Below are positions 25,837-35,562 of a stretch of DNA of 49,671 nucleotides, piece by piece; the first letter of the stretch is position 1; every line of letters starts with the position of its first letter. A program made the position numbers and the translations under genes. The notes beneath the pieces are model-generated. The model was not told the DNA's origin, ran no database searches, and worked only from the letters and a program-made list of their open reading frames with translations. The stretch comes from Chitinispirillia bacterium (GTDB taxonomy: Bacteria; Fibrobacterota; Chitinivibrionia; Chitinivibrionales; Chitinispirillaceae), in assembly GCA_009786415.1 (NCBI GenBank), contig WQTH01000002.1, positions 16,108 to 65,778 on the forward strand, in the 5' to 3' direction.

Positions 25837-27546
25837 ATGGAATCATCTGCAAACAGTGCGGCAGGCCCGGAGGCCCCGGTAGTCTCCAACTTTATCAGGG
25901 ACATGATTAAGGACGACATGAAAACCGGCAAGTGGGGCGGCAAGGTCGTCACCCGCTTCCCCCCGGAGCCCAATGGCTACCTCCACATCGGCCACGCAAA
26001 GGCCATATGTATCGACTTCGGGATGGCGAAAGAGTTCGGCGGCGAGTGCCACCTCCGGTTTGACGACACGAACCCGTCCAAAGAGGAGGACGAGTACATC
26101 AACTCGATCAAGTGCGATGTGAACTGGCTTGGGTTTGACTGGGGGCCGCACCTCTATTTCGCGTCCGATTATTTCGGTAAGATGTACGAGTACGCTGTTC
26201 GGCTTATAAAGGCGGGAAAGGCTTATGTTGATGACTTGACGGCGGAGCAGATCCGCGAGTACAGGGGGACGCTTACGGAGCCGGGAAGGGAGAGCCCTTA
26301 CCGTAATCGTTCCGTTGATGAAAATATGGAGCTTTTTGAGGGGATGCGGGACGGGAAGTTTGCGGAGGGCGCGCGTGTATTGCGGGCGAAGATTGATATG
26401 GCCCATCCCAACATGAATATGCGTGACCCGGTGATGTACAGGATAATGAACGCGTCCCACCACCGCACGGGTGATACGTGGAAGATATACCCCATGTACG
26501 ACTGGGCGCACGGGCTTGAGGACTCGGCGGAGGGCGTTACCCACTCGTTGTGCACTTTGGAGTTTGAGGCGCACCGTCCCCTGTACGACTGGTTTCTCGC
26601 CCAGCTTGACGATATCCACCATCCGCAGCAGACCGAGTTCGCGCGCCTCAACCTGACCTATACGGTGATGAGCAAGCGCAAGCTGCTGCAGTTGGTCAGG
26701 GAGGGGCGCGTAAGCGGGTGGGATGACCCGCGCATGCCGACAATCTCCGGCCTGCGCCGGCGCGGGTACACGCCGGAGTCCATCAGAAATTTCGCCGAGC
26801 GCATAGGCGTGGCGAAGCGCGACAGCACGGTAGACCTCGCGTTGTTGGAGTTTTGCCTGCGGGAAGACCTCAACAAGACGTGCAAGCGGGTGATGGCGGT
26901 ATTGAACCCTCTGAAAGTCGTCATCGAAAATTATCCCGAAGGGCAGGTTGAAGAGCTTGATGCCGTCAACAATCCCGAAGACGAGTCGATGGGGACGAGA
27001 AAAGTGCCGTTCTCCCGCGTCATCTACATAGAGAGGGATGACTTTATGGAAGACCCGCCCAAAAAATTCTTCCGCCTCGCCCCGGGCAGGGAAGTACGCC
27101 TGCGCTACGCCTATTTTATCACGTGTAAAGATGTCATAAAGGATGACGCCGGCAACATCACCGAACTCCGCTGCGTCTACGACCCGCAGACCAAAGGCGG
27201 AGACTCCCCCGACGGCCGCTCGCCAAAGGCCACGCTCCACTGGGTATCGGCCCGGCACGCTATAGGCGCGGAGGTGAGGATATACGAGAACCTGTTTACA
27301 AAAGAGAATCCAGACGAAGCAGAAGAGGGCGGGACCTTTTTGGACAATATCAACCCCGGCTCGCTGAAAATCATTACCGCCTGCAAACTGGAACCGTCAT
27401 TAAGCGATGCGAAAGCGGGGGAGAAGTACCAGTTTGAGCGCTTGGCCTATTTCTGTGCGGATAAGGATTCGTTGCCGGAAAAATTAATTTTCAACAGGAC
27501 GGTAACCCTGAAAGACGCATGGGTCAAAATCCAAAAACGCGGCTAA
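25837..27546 (+). CDS. glnS: Glutaminyl-tRNA synthetase
   Basis: [58 protein letters not shown] (KMSKS-type), C-terminal anticodon-binding beta domains. Confidence 0.96.
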   Translation: MESSANSAAGPEAPVVSNFIRDMIKDDMKTGKWGGKVVTRFPPEPNGYLHIGHAKAICIDFGMAKEFGGECHLRFDDTNPSKEEDEYINSIKCDVNWLGFDWGPHLYFASDYFGKMYEYAVRLIKAGKAYVDDLTAEQIREYRGTLTEPGRESPYRNRSVDENMELFEGMRDGKFAEGARVLRAKIDMAHPNMNMRDPVMYRIMNASHHRTGDTWKIYPMYDWAHGLEDSAEGVTHSLCTLEFEAHRPLYDWFLAQLDDIHHPQQTEFARLNLTYTVMSKRKLLQLVREGRVSGWDDPRMPTISGLRRRGYTPESIRNFAERIGVAKRDSTVDLALLEFCLREDLNKTCKRVMAVLNPLKVVIENYPEGQVEELDAVNNPEDESMGTRKVPFSRVIYIERDDFMEDPPKKFFRLAPGREVRLRYAYFITCKDVIKDDAGNITELRCVYDPQTKGGDSPDGRSPKATLHWVSARHAIGAEVRIYENLFTKENPDEAEEGGTFLDNINPGSLKIITACKLEPSLSDAKAGEKYQFERLAYFCADKDSLPEKLIFNRTVTLKDAWVKIQKRG

Positions 27547-27609
27547 AATGTGTTTTGGTATTAATGTATTGACATATGTTGATTATGGCGGATATTGCAA
27601 TATCAATAC

Positions 27610-27631
27610 GGGCGGCCGGAGATGGCCGCCC
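27610..27631. terminator. Hairpin between convergent glnS and sppA
   Basis: GGGCGGCCggagatGGCCGCCC perfect 8-bp stem. Confidence 0.55.
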
Positions 27632-27646
27632 CTGCAAATTGTGTTT

Positions 27647-28537
27647 TCATGGAACGAATAAATAATACAGCCCCGCCGGCCTCGCCACCGTCTCTAACCC
27701 CGGCACTCTCCTCTGCGCCGACTCCATAAACCACTCGCGCCACCCGACATACGGCTTCTTCTCAACAGGCTTAACCGACTCCGGCACCCCGCAGATCTCT
27801 CCCAAATACCTTAGCGCGTCCGCGTACCCTCCCAGCGTATCCACCAACCCGATTTCAAACGCCTGCTTGCCGGTGAATATCATCCCGTTGGCAATGCTCC
27901 TTACTTCCGAGGTATCAACCTGGCGCCCTGCCGCGACATCGTTTATGAATTGTTCGTGCACATCGTCGAGCAGCGTTTGCAAAGCCGCTTTTTCGCTGTC
28001 GGTCATAGGCCGAAACGCGCTCCCCACGTCTTTCATCTCGCCGGCCTTAAGCACACGGAAGTCTATGCCCACTTTCTTTGCCAGTTCCTGATACATGGGC
28101 AACGAGAATATCACCCCGATGCTGCCCGTAAGCGTTCCGGGCGACGCGAAAATCCTTTCGGCCGGCGCGGCGATGTAGTACCCGCCCGACGCTGCGGTGT
28201 TGCCCATACTTACGATCAGCGGCTTTCCTGAGGCTTTGTATGCGGCGATTTCGTTATAGATCTCCTGCGACGGCGCGACCGCTCCGCCGGGGGAGTCTAT
28301 GCGCAGCAGTACGCCGGCGATGTTGCGGTTGTTCAGGTGCTCGCGCAGAATGCCGGTATGCCAGCCGGCGTCGGTGATGACTCCTTCGACCCGCACTACA
28401 GCGAGGCGCCTTGTCAGCCCCAGCCCGCCCTGGTCCGTGGCAGGGAAGATTAAGGCCGCGGCGATCACGAATATGCCTGTAATCGCCGTGACGGCTAATA
28501 TGGCGATTGCTATTTTCTTATGCGTTGATAATTTCAT
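27647..28537 (-). CDS. sppA: Signal peptide peptidase SppA (S49 family)
   Basis: N-terminal TM; VLLRIDSPGGAVAPSQEIYNEI, SMGNTAASGGYYIAAPAERIFASPGTLTGSIGVI, lysine region. Confidence 0.93.
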   Translation of the reverse strand: MKLSTHKKIAIAILAVTAITGIFVIAAALIFPATDQGGLGLTRRLAVVRVEGVITDAGWHTGILREHLNNRNIAGVLLRIDSPGGAVAPSQEIYNEIAAYKASGKPLIVSMGNTAASGGYYIAAPAERIFASPGTLTGSIGVIFSLPMYQELAKKVGIDFRVLKAGEMKDVGSAFRPMTDSEKAALQTLLDDVHEQFINDVAAGRQVDTSEVRSIANGMIFTGKQAFEIGLVDTLGGYADALRYLGEICGVPESVKPVEKKPYVGWREWFMESAQRRVPGLETVARPAGLYYLFVP

Positions 28538-28601
28538 CGCGTTTCCTCAGGTATCAAAAAAAATCCGTTCATTAGAACGCGCCTCTCATGTTTTGACGGT
28601 T

Positions 28602-30932
28602 TCATCGTGTTATCCTCAATATATCTCCGGGTTTTATGGCCGACTCGGGGGTAAGGTTATTTTCGGCGCGGATCGCCTCGACCGTTACGCCGTGGATCAG
28701 GGATATGCGCCAAAGGTTGTCTCCCCTTTTTACGGTGTAGATGGTAATCTGGCCGGATGACGGTCTGGGCTCTGACGGCGAGGTTGTTGTCGGTTGCGCT
28801 GTTGCTGACGCTTGAATGATTGGCTGGCTGTTCGTTCTCTGGTTCGTGGTGATTGCCGCCGCGTCAGTATCGGGGGTGTAGACCAGCACGTCTCCGGGGA
28901 ATATCATCGGGCGTCCCGGGTTAAGGCCGTTTATCCGCGCCAGCTCGCTTACCGATACGCCTACCATCTGCGAGATGCCGTAGAGCGTTTCGCCCTGTTT
29001 GACGAGGTGTTTGCCCGTGTGCTCGGTTGACGAACCGCTGACCCTTTGCGCCGAGGGTGTTGCCGCCGCCCGGTCATTCTGGTAGATTATAAGTGTTTGC
29101 TCCGCCTTAAGGCTGCGCGGGCTTGCCAGATAGTTCCAGCTCATCAGATCGCTTACTGAGACGCCGAAGGTGGTGGCGATGGTGGAGAGGGTTTCTCCGG
29201 CGCGAACCTTGTAGCTTATCCTCCTGCCGCCTGTGGCTGCTTTCGGCGCCTGTTTTTTGTCGAGCGCGACCGATGACGCCTGCGTAGGCGCCGATACCGC
29301 CATTGCAGGCCCTCTGCCCGGCGCGCTGCCCAGCGGGGGGCCGGATGTCGCCGCGCGCAGCTTCGCGATTTCTCGCTGCTGGCGCCTGTCGGTGGCGTTG
29401 AGGTGCCTGACAAGATCCGCCGGCAGCGTCACGTTGACCGGGACCGGGATTATCAGGTATCTGCCCGCAGCGACAGCGTTGTCGTTCATGTTGTTCGCCT
29501 TGCGTATGGTCTCGGCGGATACCTTGAACTTGCGCGCTATAGACTGTATGTTGTCGCCGGATTGCACCTTGTACCGGTGGTACTTGGTCTTCTTCTCGTC
29601 CGGCAGCTCGGCGTAGAAATCGCGGAACTTCCCGGCGTACCCCTTGGGCAGGTATATCCGCACATTCGGCATATCGGGCGGCGTGGCCCAGTGCAGGATG
29701 TGCGGGTTTAGCATTGTGAGCGTGTCGAGCGAGATGCCTATCCCCTCGGCGATCGTCTTCATCTCTATGCAGTCGTTTATCATTACCGTGTCGGGGTCGA
29801 AGATCACGCTGTCCTGCAGGGCGAAGTCGAATACGTCGGGGTTTCTGGTAATTAGCACCGCACCGAGGAAGAGCGGGATGTAGTTCATTGTCTCCTTTGG
29901 CAGCTGCAGTTCCCAGTAGTTGTTGTTGCCGTTTGCGCGCCTTATCGCCCGCGACATACCGCCCTCCCCGCAGTTGTAGGAGGCGAGCGCGGTGTGCCAG
30001 TCGCCGAAGTCGTTGTAGAGTTTTCTAAGGTACTTTATGGCCCCCTCGGTCGATTTTATCGGGTCGCGCCGCTCGTCTATCCAGTAGTTTTGCCGCATAC
30101 CGTATACGCGCCCGGTAGAGGGTATGAACTGCCATATCCCCGCCGCGTGCGCCCGCGAGTAGGCGTACGGGTTGAAACCGCTCTCGATGATGGGCAGGTA
30201 CGCCAGGTCGCGCGGCAGCCCCGAGTCGGCGAACATCTGCGTCGTCATGGGCAGGTAGTAGCCCGCGCGGTGGAGCCACCGGTCGAATACGCCGTTGCGC
30301 GTGCGCATGTAAAACATAAGCGCGCGCCGCACACGGTCGTTCCAAACCATGGGGACCTCGTACACCACCCCGCGCTTGGCCGAGAGCCGGTGCAGGTATA
30401 TGCTGTCGCGCTCCGATACGTTTAGCGAGTCTAAGAGCGATTCGAGCAGGTGCTGCTTGAAGATCAGGACCGATACCTCCTCCGGCACGGAGTAGCTCGG
30501 CGGCATGTGTTCGGCGTAAAACGAGAGTATTTTGGCTACGTATTCCTGAATCGGGAGATCCTCGTCTTCGCCGGCGGCCACGCCCGTAATCGCCTCCACG
30601 CTGTTGCGCATAAGGAATGCCGATACGCGCCTGAGTATTGAGTCGGCGGCAGTGAACATACTGTCGCCGGCGGCGGCGTACGCCAACACCAGCAACTGGT
30701 CGATGTCGATGAGGTCTATGGCATCGGATTCGGAGGCCGCATCGGGCATAAGTTCCGCGAGGCCGGCCTCCGGCCCATACACAACGCCCTCTTCATCCGG
30801 GTGTTCCTCGTCCGCCGCCAGCGTCGCATCGGACGCCGACTGGGATTTGATGGACGTGGCGCAAGCTGCGGTCAGGACGGTTATGCTGACAGCAGACAGC
30901 AGAAAAAAAACCAGATGTTTTCGCATGGTCAT
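28602..30932 (-). CDS. mltD: MltD-like lytic transglycosylase with four LysM domains
   Basis: Lipoprotein-like N-terminus (LTAACATS); SLT region (LAYLPIIESGFNPYAYSRAHAAGIWQFIPSTGRVYGM...WHTALASYNCGEGG); four LysM-like repeats (YKVQSGDNIQSIARKF, YKVRAGETLSTIATTF, HLVKQGETLYGISQMV, YTVKRGDNLWRISLIH). Confidence 0.93.
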   Translation of the reverse strand: MTMRKHLVFFLLSAVSITVLTAACATSIKSQSASDATLAADEEHPDEEGVVYGPEAGLAELMPDAASESDAIDLIDIDQLLVLAYAAAGDSMFTAADSILRRVSAFLMRNSVEAITGVAAGEDEDLPIQEYVAKILSFYAEHMPPSYSVPEEVSVLIFKQHLLESLLDSLNVSERDSIYLHRLSAKRGVVYEVPMVWNDRVRRALMFYMRTRNGVFDRWLHRAGYYLPMTTQMFADSGLPRDLAYLPIIESGFNPYAYSRAHAAGIWQFIPSTGRVYGMRQNYWIDERRDPIKSTEGAIKYLRKLYNDFGDWHTALASYNCGEGGMSRAIRRANGNNNYWELQLPKETMNYIPLFLGAVLITRNPDVFDFALQDSVIFDPDTVMINDCIEMKTIAEGIGISLDTLTMLNPHILHWATPPDMPNVRIYLPKGYAGKFRDFYAELPDEKKTKYHRYKVQSGDNIQSIARKFKVSAETIRKANNMNDNAVAAGRYLIIPVPVNVTLPADLVRHLNATDRRQQREIAKLRAATSGPPLGSAPGRGPAMAVSAPTQASSVALDKKQAPKAATGGRRISYKVRAGETLSTIATTFGVSVSDLMSWNYLASPRSLKAEQTLIIYQNDRAAATPSAQRVSGSSTEHTGKHLVKQGETLYGISQMVGVSVSELARINGLNPGRPMIFPGDVLVYTPDTDAAAITTNQRTNSQPIIQASATAQPTTTSPSEPRPSSGQITIYTVKRGDNLWRISLIHGVTVEAIRAENNLTPESAIKPGDILRITR

Positions 30933-31086
30933 AGACGCAATTCGTAGGGGCGAATCGGGTCCGCCCGCTACTTCCGGGTTAAGATTAGTACGAAATCAGT
31001 CAATGGGGGAACTCTCCCCATAATATAATTTATATTATGCGCCACGGAAAACAAGCAAAATTTTATTGCCATATTAAGGTAAAGGC

Positions 31087-31278
31087 TTACGCCGCCAGTA
31101 TATCCTGCCGGAAAGTAAGCGTATGGCCCTTGCGGCCGGTACACTCTGTGTGCGCCCGGCGGATCTGATTTATAACCCGATCCCGCCCCGCCCCGCAATA
31201 ATTGACGTACATTTTGGTCTGCTTCGAACACTGACTTGTGTGTCCGCAATATGCGCACGAATTTTTGGGAAATCTCAT
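31087..31278 (-). CDS. Small Cys-rich (possible zinc-ribbon-like) protein, 63 aa
   Basis: MRFPKNSCAYCGHTSQCSKQTKMYVNYCGAGRDRVINQIRRAHTECTGRKGHTLTFRQDILAA; AAGGAG SD 6 nt before ATG; consensus-like promoter upstream. Confidence 0.7.
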   Translation of the reverse strand: MRFPKNSCAYCGHTSQCSKQTKMYVNYCGAGRDRVINQIRRAHTECTGRKGHTLTFRQDILAA

Positions 31279-31334
31279 AAAGCCACTCCTTGGACAAGGT
31301 TAAAATTCCATATCCGTTCATAGCCCACATATAT

Positions 31335-31363
31335 AAGATAATACACAAAGGGTTGTATGTCAA
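31335..31363 (-). promoter_or_regulatory. Putative sigma70-type promoter for the Cys-rich small protein
   Basis: Minus strand TTGACA (31363-31358), 17-bp spacer, TATCTT (31340-31335). Confidence 0.6.
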
Positions 31364-31506
31364 GCGAAAAATTGCACAATATTTGGGCCGATGGCGTATT
31401 TTATTGTATATTAACGCCTTACGCGCCTATTTTTTTTTGCATTTTTTTCGGCCTGGCTGTCCGGATTTTGATTTTTCACGTTTTTTCCTTAATTTTTTCT
31501 TTTTTC

Positions 31507-31535
31507 TTGATTTATTTACGGAAAAACAGTATAAT
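31507..31535 (+). promoter_or_regulatory. Putative sigma70-type promoter for the PAS histidine kinase
   Basis: TTGATT-17 bp-TATAAT ending 10 bp before the ATG at 31545. Confidence 0.6.
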
Positions 31536-31544
31536 TATTATATC

Positions 31545-32888
31545 ATGGTGGAATATATGGAAAAATACGTTCCAAAGACTGATTCCGATATCGATCCGGC
31601 AGCGGTTGATGATGTTTTTGAGGAGTTACGGCGCCTGTCGCTCCGTAATGTCCATTTGCAAGACTATTTAGACCGTATTTTCGGCATTTCTTCGGCAATA
31701 ATCTACATTTTGGACGCAAACGGCCGTTTTATCTTCGTAAACCGCGCCGTGGAGGAGATTCTCAATATCTCCACCGAGGAGCTTATCGGCAAGCACTTTT
31801 CGTTTATTCTGCCGCCTGAGGAGTACGAGCGGGTGAGCCGCGAGGCGGTGCTGCCGCGTATCGCGGGGCGCTCTACGGGGGGCGACGACGCGCCCAAGTT
31901 TTTCGACGAGCGTCGCCGGGGCTCAAGGCGTACGCGCAATCTCGAAGTCAGGCTCATGACCAGGTGCATAGACGACTACCGCCTTATGGCCGGCGGTATT
32001 ACCGGGATAGTTGAGGTAGAGGGCGCCTACAGCATACTGGAAGACGCCGAAACCGACGGCAAAAGGGAGGTCTTCCTCGGCAGCCAGGGCGTTATATTCG
32101 ACATAACAAAGTACAAAAAGGCTGAATTCGAGCGCCTTGAGCTCTATAAGCGCCTGTTCCAAATACAAAAAATGGATGCCATAGGCAAACTCTCCGGCAG
32201 GGTCGCGCACGACCTGAACAACAAGCTCGGCAGCATAATAGGCACGGTAGAGCTTATCAAGCAGACAATGGACACCACGCCCCAAGAAACGCTGGCGCTC
32301 TACTTAGACACAATCCTTTCGGCGTCAAAGCACGCGGCCGAGCTCTCAAACCGCCTCTCGGACCTCAGCCGCAAGGGCGAGAGCCCATTCGAAAGGCTCA
32401 ACTTCCACGACCTGCTCGGCAGCGTCATGAGCTTCATGGAGTCCATAGCCAGCGGCAGCATAAGCGTGCACAAAATCCTGCTATCCAGACAGCCAGTAAT
32501 AGTAGGGTCGGAGACGATGCTGTTAAACGCCCTGCTGAACCTTATAGTAAACGCCTTTGAGGCTATGAAGACCGGCGGGGGAGTGCTGACCATAGAAACC
32601 AGCGACGTAACCATAAAGGCGCCGGTAAAAACATCCTTCAATTCCACGCTCAATCCCGGAGATTACCTGCTGGTGTCGGTGCAGGATACCGGGGTGGGGA
32701 TGGGCGAGGAGGTAAAGAAGAGGATTTTCGAACCGTTCTTTACCACCGACTCCGAGAAGGGGATGGGGCTGGGCCTCGTAAGCATCCGGGAGTGCATCAG
32801 GAACCACGGCGGGATAATCAACATGAAGAGCGATTTGGGCAAGGGCTCGCGGTTCGATATCTATTTTGTCAAAGCCGATGACGAATAG
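31545..32888 (+). CDS. PAS-domain sensor histidine kinase
   Basis: PAS (IYILDANGRFIFVNRAVEEILNISTEELIGKHFSFILPPEEYE), H box (GRVAHDLNNKLGSIIGTVEL), N box (LLNALLNLIVNAFEAM), G boxes (VQDTGVGMGEEVKKRIFEPFFTTDSEKGMGLGL). The ORF-track start at 31290 includes probable non-coding AT-rich sequence. Confidence 0.92.
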   Translation: MVEYMEKYVPKTDSDIDPAAVDDVFEELRRLSLRNVHLQDYLDRIFGISSAIIYILDANGRFIFVNRAVEEILNISTEELIGKHFSFILPPEEYERVSREAVLPRIAGRSTGGDDAPKFFDERRRGSRRTRNLEVRLMTRCIDDYRLMAGGITGIVEVEGAYSILEDAETDGKREVFLGSQGVIFDITKYKKAEFERLELYKRLFQIQKMDAIGKLSGRVAHDLNNKLGSIIGTVELIKQTMDTTPQETLALYLDTILSASKHAAELSNRLSDLSRKGESPFERLNFHDLLGSVMSFMESIASGSISVHKILLSRQPVIVGSETMLLNALLNLIVNAFEAMKTGGGVLTIETSDVTIKAPVKTSFNSTLNPGDYLLVSVQDTGVGMGEEVKKRIFEPFFTTDSEKGMGLGLVSIRECIRNHGGIINMKSDLGKGSRFDIYFVKADDE

Positions 32889-33043
32889 CGCCAATAACGC
32901 CTATATATAATGTATATAATGCGGATTTACCGCCAAACCGTCCCGCAGAAGAGATTTTCGCGCTTCCGCCGGGGTACAAAACCCGCATCACGCCATATTT
33001 GCAGATATTTAATCGCGGCTTCGATAAACCTGTAATTCAGCCA

Positions 33044-33808
33044 TTATTTGTAGATTGCCGCCCCGATAAGCGTTAAATCCTCAATTGTTTCGATATTGCG
33101 CCCTATATCTACCAGCGGCCTGATAATCTCCCACCCGCCGCCGGTCGCTATTACCAGCGCATCATCGCCGCCGCCGCGCAAAGACTCACCAACGCACCGC
33201 TCGACCGCCCCCGCCGTTCCGAACAATATCCCGGCGTTGACGCATGATTCCGTAGACGCCGCCGGAATAGCCGCCGCATCATCGCCGCCGTTGTCGCGCG
33301 GGTCGACAGACGGCAGGGAGTCCGTATGAAGGTGCAGCGCCCGCGCCTGCATTGCGCACCCCGGCAGTATCGCCCCGCCGCAAAACACCTTCCCGCCGCG
33401 CAGGTAATCAACGGTAATCGCCGTCCCCGAATCGATAATCACACAGCTTTTGCCCTCAAACATCGCCGCGCAGGCCAGCGCGTTGCATAGCCGGTCTGTG
33501 CCCAGAGTATGCGGCTTCTCGTATTCAATAGATACCGGCAGGCCGCCGTGCGCCTTTATGATGTTGACGCCGTCAAAACCGCCGCACATCTCTTTAGCCT
33601 GTACGGCAAGGACTTTTACGCAAGAGGTGATATTGGCCCTGTCTATCTGCTTGTGCTTTGACGAGATGCTTTTTATTGATGACAGGAACCGTCCGTTAAA
33701 CTCGGTATTGTCGAAGGCGGACCTGACGATACACTGCCGCCTGTCCGTATCAACGACGGCTATATGTGTGCGGGTGCTGCCTATGTCTATGGATAATACC
33801 TTATTCAT
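33044..33808 (-). CDS. coaX: Type III pantothenate kinase
   Basis: MNKVLSIDIGSTRTHIAVVD, GTDRLCNALACAAMFEGKSCVIIDSGTAITVDYL, GGAILPGCAMQARAL. Confidence 0.93.
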   Translation of the reverse strand: MNKVLSIDIGSTRTHIAVVDTDRRQCIVRSAFDNTEFNGRFLSSIKSISSKHKQIDRANITSCVKVLAVQAKEMCGGFDGVNIIKAHGGLPVSIEYEKPHTLGTDRLCNALACAAMFEGKSCVIIDSGTAITVDYLRGGKVFCGGAILPGCAMQARALHLHTDSLPSVDPRDNGGDDAAAIPAASTESCVNAGILFGTAGAVERCVGESLRGGGDDALVIATGGGWEIIRPLVDIGRNIETIEDLTLIGAAIYK

Positions 33809-34559
33809 TCCCACTGCCATCCTCTAAAAAACGCAATGTGCCGGAAGACAGCAGGACGTCCCCGCTGTCCGTAGCAAGCCGCAGCCGCCCGTCGGTATCA
33901 ACAGCAACAAAGGTGCCGGTATGCCGGCCGACAACCGCTTTTGCTCCCACCCTGTACAGATTATTGAAATATAATTTATGGACGGCGGCCAAATCAGCAT
34001 TATTGAGATATTGTATGTACCTGCAGATGATATCCTCCAGCAGGCGGTCCAACGGCGCCTCCGTTCCCGTTTCCTCCCGCACCGACGTAACGCGCGCGCG
34101 CAGCTCTTCGGGGAAGTCGCCCATCACCATATTGACGTTTATCCCAAACCCGATAATCAGCCTGTTCGGCCTGCCGGGGACGTTTTCCAACAATATGCCG
34201 GTGATTTTCCGTTCCCCCCAGTAGATATCGTTAGGCCACTTTATAAGTACGGGGGCATTCAGGCCGCCTATGTGTTTAAGCGCGTCGAGTATGGCGAGCG
34301 ATACCGCCCTGTTGTGCTCGAAGTGCGCCGAGATGTCGCTTATGGGGGTAACGATCGATGCCCAGATGCCGCCGGGGTTATCCGAAAAAAACAGGTTACC
34401 GCCCCGCCCGCGCCCGCCCGTCTGCCGCCCGGCCCTGATTACGAGTGTTCCGTCTTCAGGAAAATCGCCGAGCGATTTCGCATAGCTGTTGGTTGAATCA
34501 ATCTCGTCCAGAAAGATATACCTGCATGGTGGCGGATAATGCGGTGCACCCTTTGCCAT
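33801..34559 (-). CDS. birA: Biotin--[acetyl-CoA-carboxylase] ligase, monofunctional form
   Basis: LDEIDSTNSYAKSL, AGRQTGGRGRGGNLFFSDNPGGIWASIV, IKWPNDIYWGERKITGILLE; no N-terminal HTH. Confidence 0.93.
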   Translation of the reverse strand: MAKGAPHYPPPCRYIFLDEIDSTNSYAKSLGDFPEDGTLVIRAGRQTGGRGRGGNLFFSDNPGGIWASIVTPISDISAHFEHNRAVSLAILDALKHIGGLNAPVLIKWPNDIYWGERKITGILLENVPGRPNRLIIGFGINVNMVMGDFPEELRARVTSVREETGTEAPLDRLLEDIICRYIQYLNNADLAAVHKLYFNNLYRVGAKAVVGRHTGTFVAVDTDGRLRLATDSGDVLLSSGTLRFLEDGSGNE

Positions 34560-34605
34560 ACCGGCGGAATAAACACCGTCTCCCAAAATACCTCTTCGCT
34601 CCACG

Positions 34606-35481
34606 TCACACCATCACCAGATGTATGTCTAACGCCGGCGCGCTGTGCGTTATTGCTCCCGATGACACAAAATCCACCCCGGTAGCCGCTATTCCGGGCA
34701 GTGTGGATATTGATATTCCCCCGCTGGCTTCAAGCGCGATGTTTTGCCCCGACACGTTGCGCTGCCCGACGCAGAACTCCATATCGCTCAAACTCATGTT
34801 GTCGAGCATGATCCTCTCCGGCCCCAAAGCCAGCGCCTCCATAAACTCGCCGGTAGATTGGACCTCCACCTCAATTTGCGGCGTAGCGCTCCCGCCGCGC
34901 CACGCGAACGCCTTTGTGAGCGCGGGCACAATGCCGCCGCACCGCTTTATGTGCGTGTCCTTAATAAGTATCATGTCATAAAGCCCGATACGGTGGTTAG
35001 CCCCGCCGCCGTGGCGTACCGCCGCCTTTTCAAGCAAGCGCAGGCCCGGCGATGTTTTCCTCGTGTCAAGCAGACGCGTATTGGTGCCTTTAAGGGCCTC
35101 AACCATAGCGGCCGTAGCCGTAGCGATACCGCTGAGCCGCTGCAAAAGGTTAAGGATAACGCGCTCGCCGGAGAGAATGGACCGCACAGGCCCCTCAATC
35201 CGGCAAATAACAACCCCAGGCTCAAGGATATCCCCGTCGTCAAGACAGACCTCCGCCCTGGTGGATGCTTTTGATACTGCCGGGGCCGCCGATAACCGCG
35301 CGTCAACCAGCTCAAACAGCGGCTTGATAAGCGTAATTCCGGATAATACCCCAGCTTGCTTGGCGCTAATCAAAGCCCTCCCAACATCCCCCTCCTCAAA
35401 GATCGCAAAAGACGTAATATCCCCCGCCGTCCCCAAATCCTCATCCAAAGCGCACTCCAACATATTAATGAGCACTTCATT
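34606..35481 (-). CDS. nadC: Nicotinate-nucleotide pyrophosphorylase (carboxylating)
   Basis: EDLGTAGDITSFAIFEE, LNLLQRLSGIAT, LLDTRKTSPGLRLLEKAAVRHGGGANHRIGLYDMILIKDTHI, IALEASGGI. Start at MNEVLINMLE; residues upstream in the ORF track come from the heptad repeat. Confidence 0.95.
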   Translation of the reverse strand, partial: NEVLINMLECALDEDLGTAGDITSFAIFEEGDVGRALISAKQAGVLSGITLIKPLFELVDARLSAAPAVSKASTRAEVCLDDGDILEPGVVICRIEGPVRSILSGERVILNLLQRLSGIATATAAMVEALKGTNTRLLDTRKTSPGLRLLEKAAVRHGGGANHRIGLYDMILIKDTHIKRCGGIVPALTKAFAWRGGSATPQIEVEVQSTGEFMEALALGPERIMLDNMSLSDMEFCVGQRNVSGQNIALEASGGISISTLPGIAATGVDFVSSGAITHSAPALDIHLVMV

Positions 35482-35524
35482 CATAATCACTCCCGCGTCC
35501 ACACAAAAAAACAATGCCGCTCCA

Positions 35525-35562
35525 TTTTTCAAACTCCAAACTCCAAACTTCAAACTGAAAAC
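35525..35562. repeat. GTTTGGA-type heptad half-element between pilC stop and nadC start
   Basis: tttttcaaactccaaactccaaacttcaaactgaaaac directly abutting the pilC stop. Confidence 0.8.

Noticed and set aside
25843-27258. 471-aa minus-strand ORF
   Set aside because: Antisense shadow of glnS; composition ([10 protein letters not shown]...[10 protein letters not shown]) shows no domain.
30968-31363. 131-aa minus-strand ORF
   Set aside because: Overlaps the better supported 63-aa Cys-rich gene in another frame; no SD or domain.
31290-31544. N-terminal extension of the histidine kinase in the ORF track
   Set aside because: AT-rich, contains the predicted promoters, and encodes a Phe/Leu-rich stretch with no conserved domain; start moved to 31545.
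34445-34981. 178-aa plus-strand ORF over birA/nadC junction
   Set aside because: Antisense to two well-supported biosynthetic genes.
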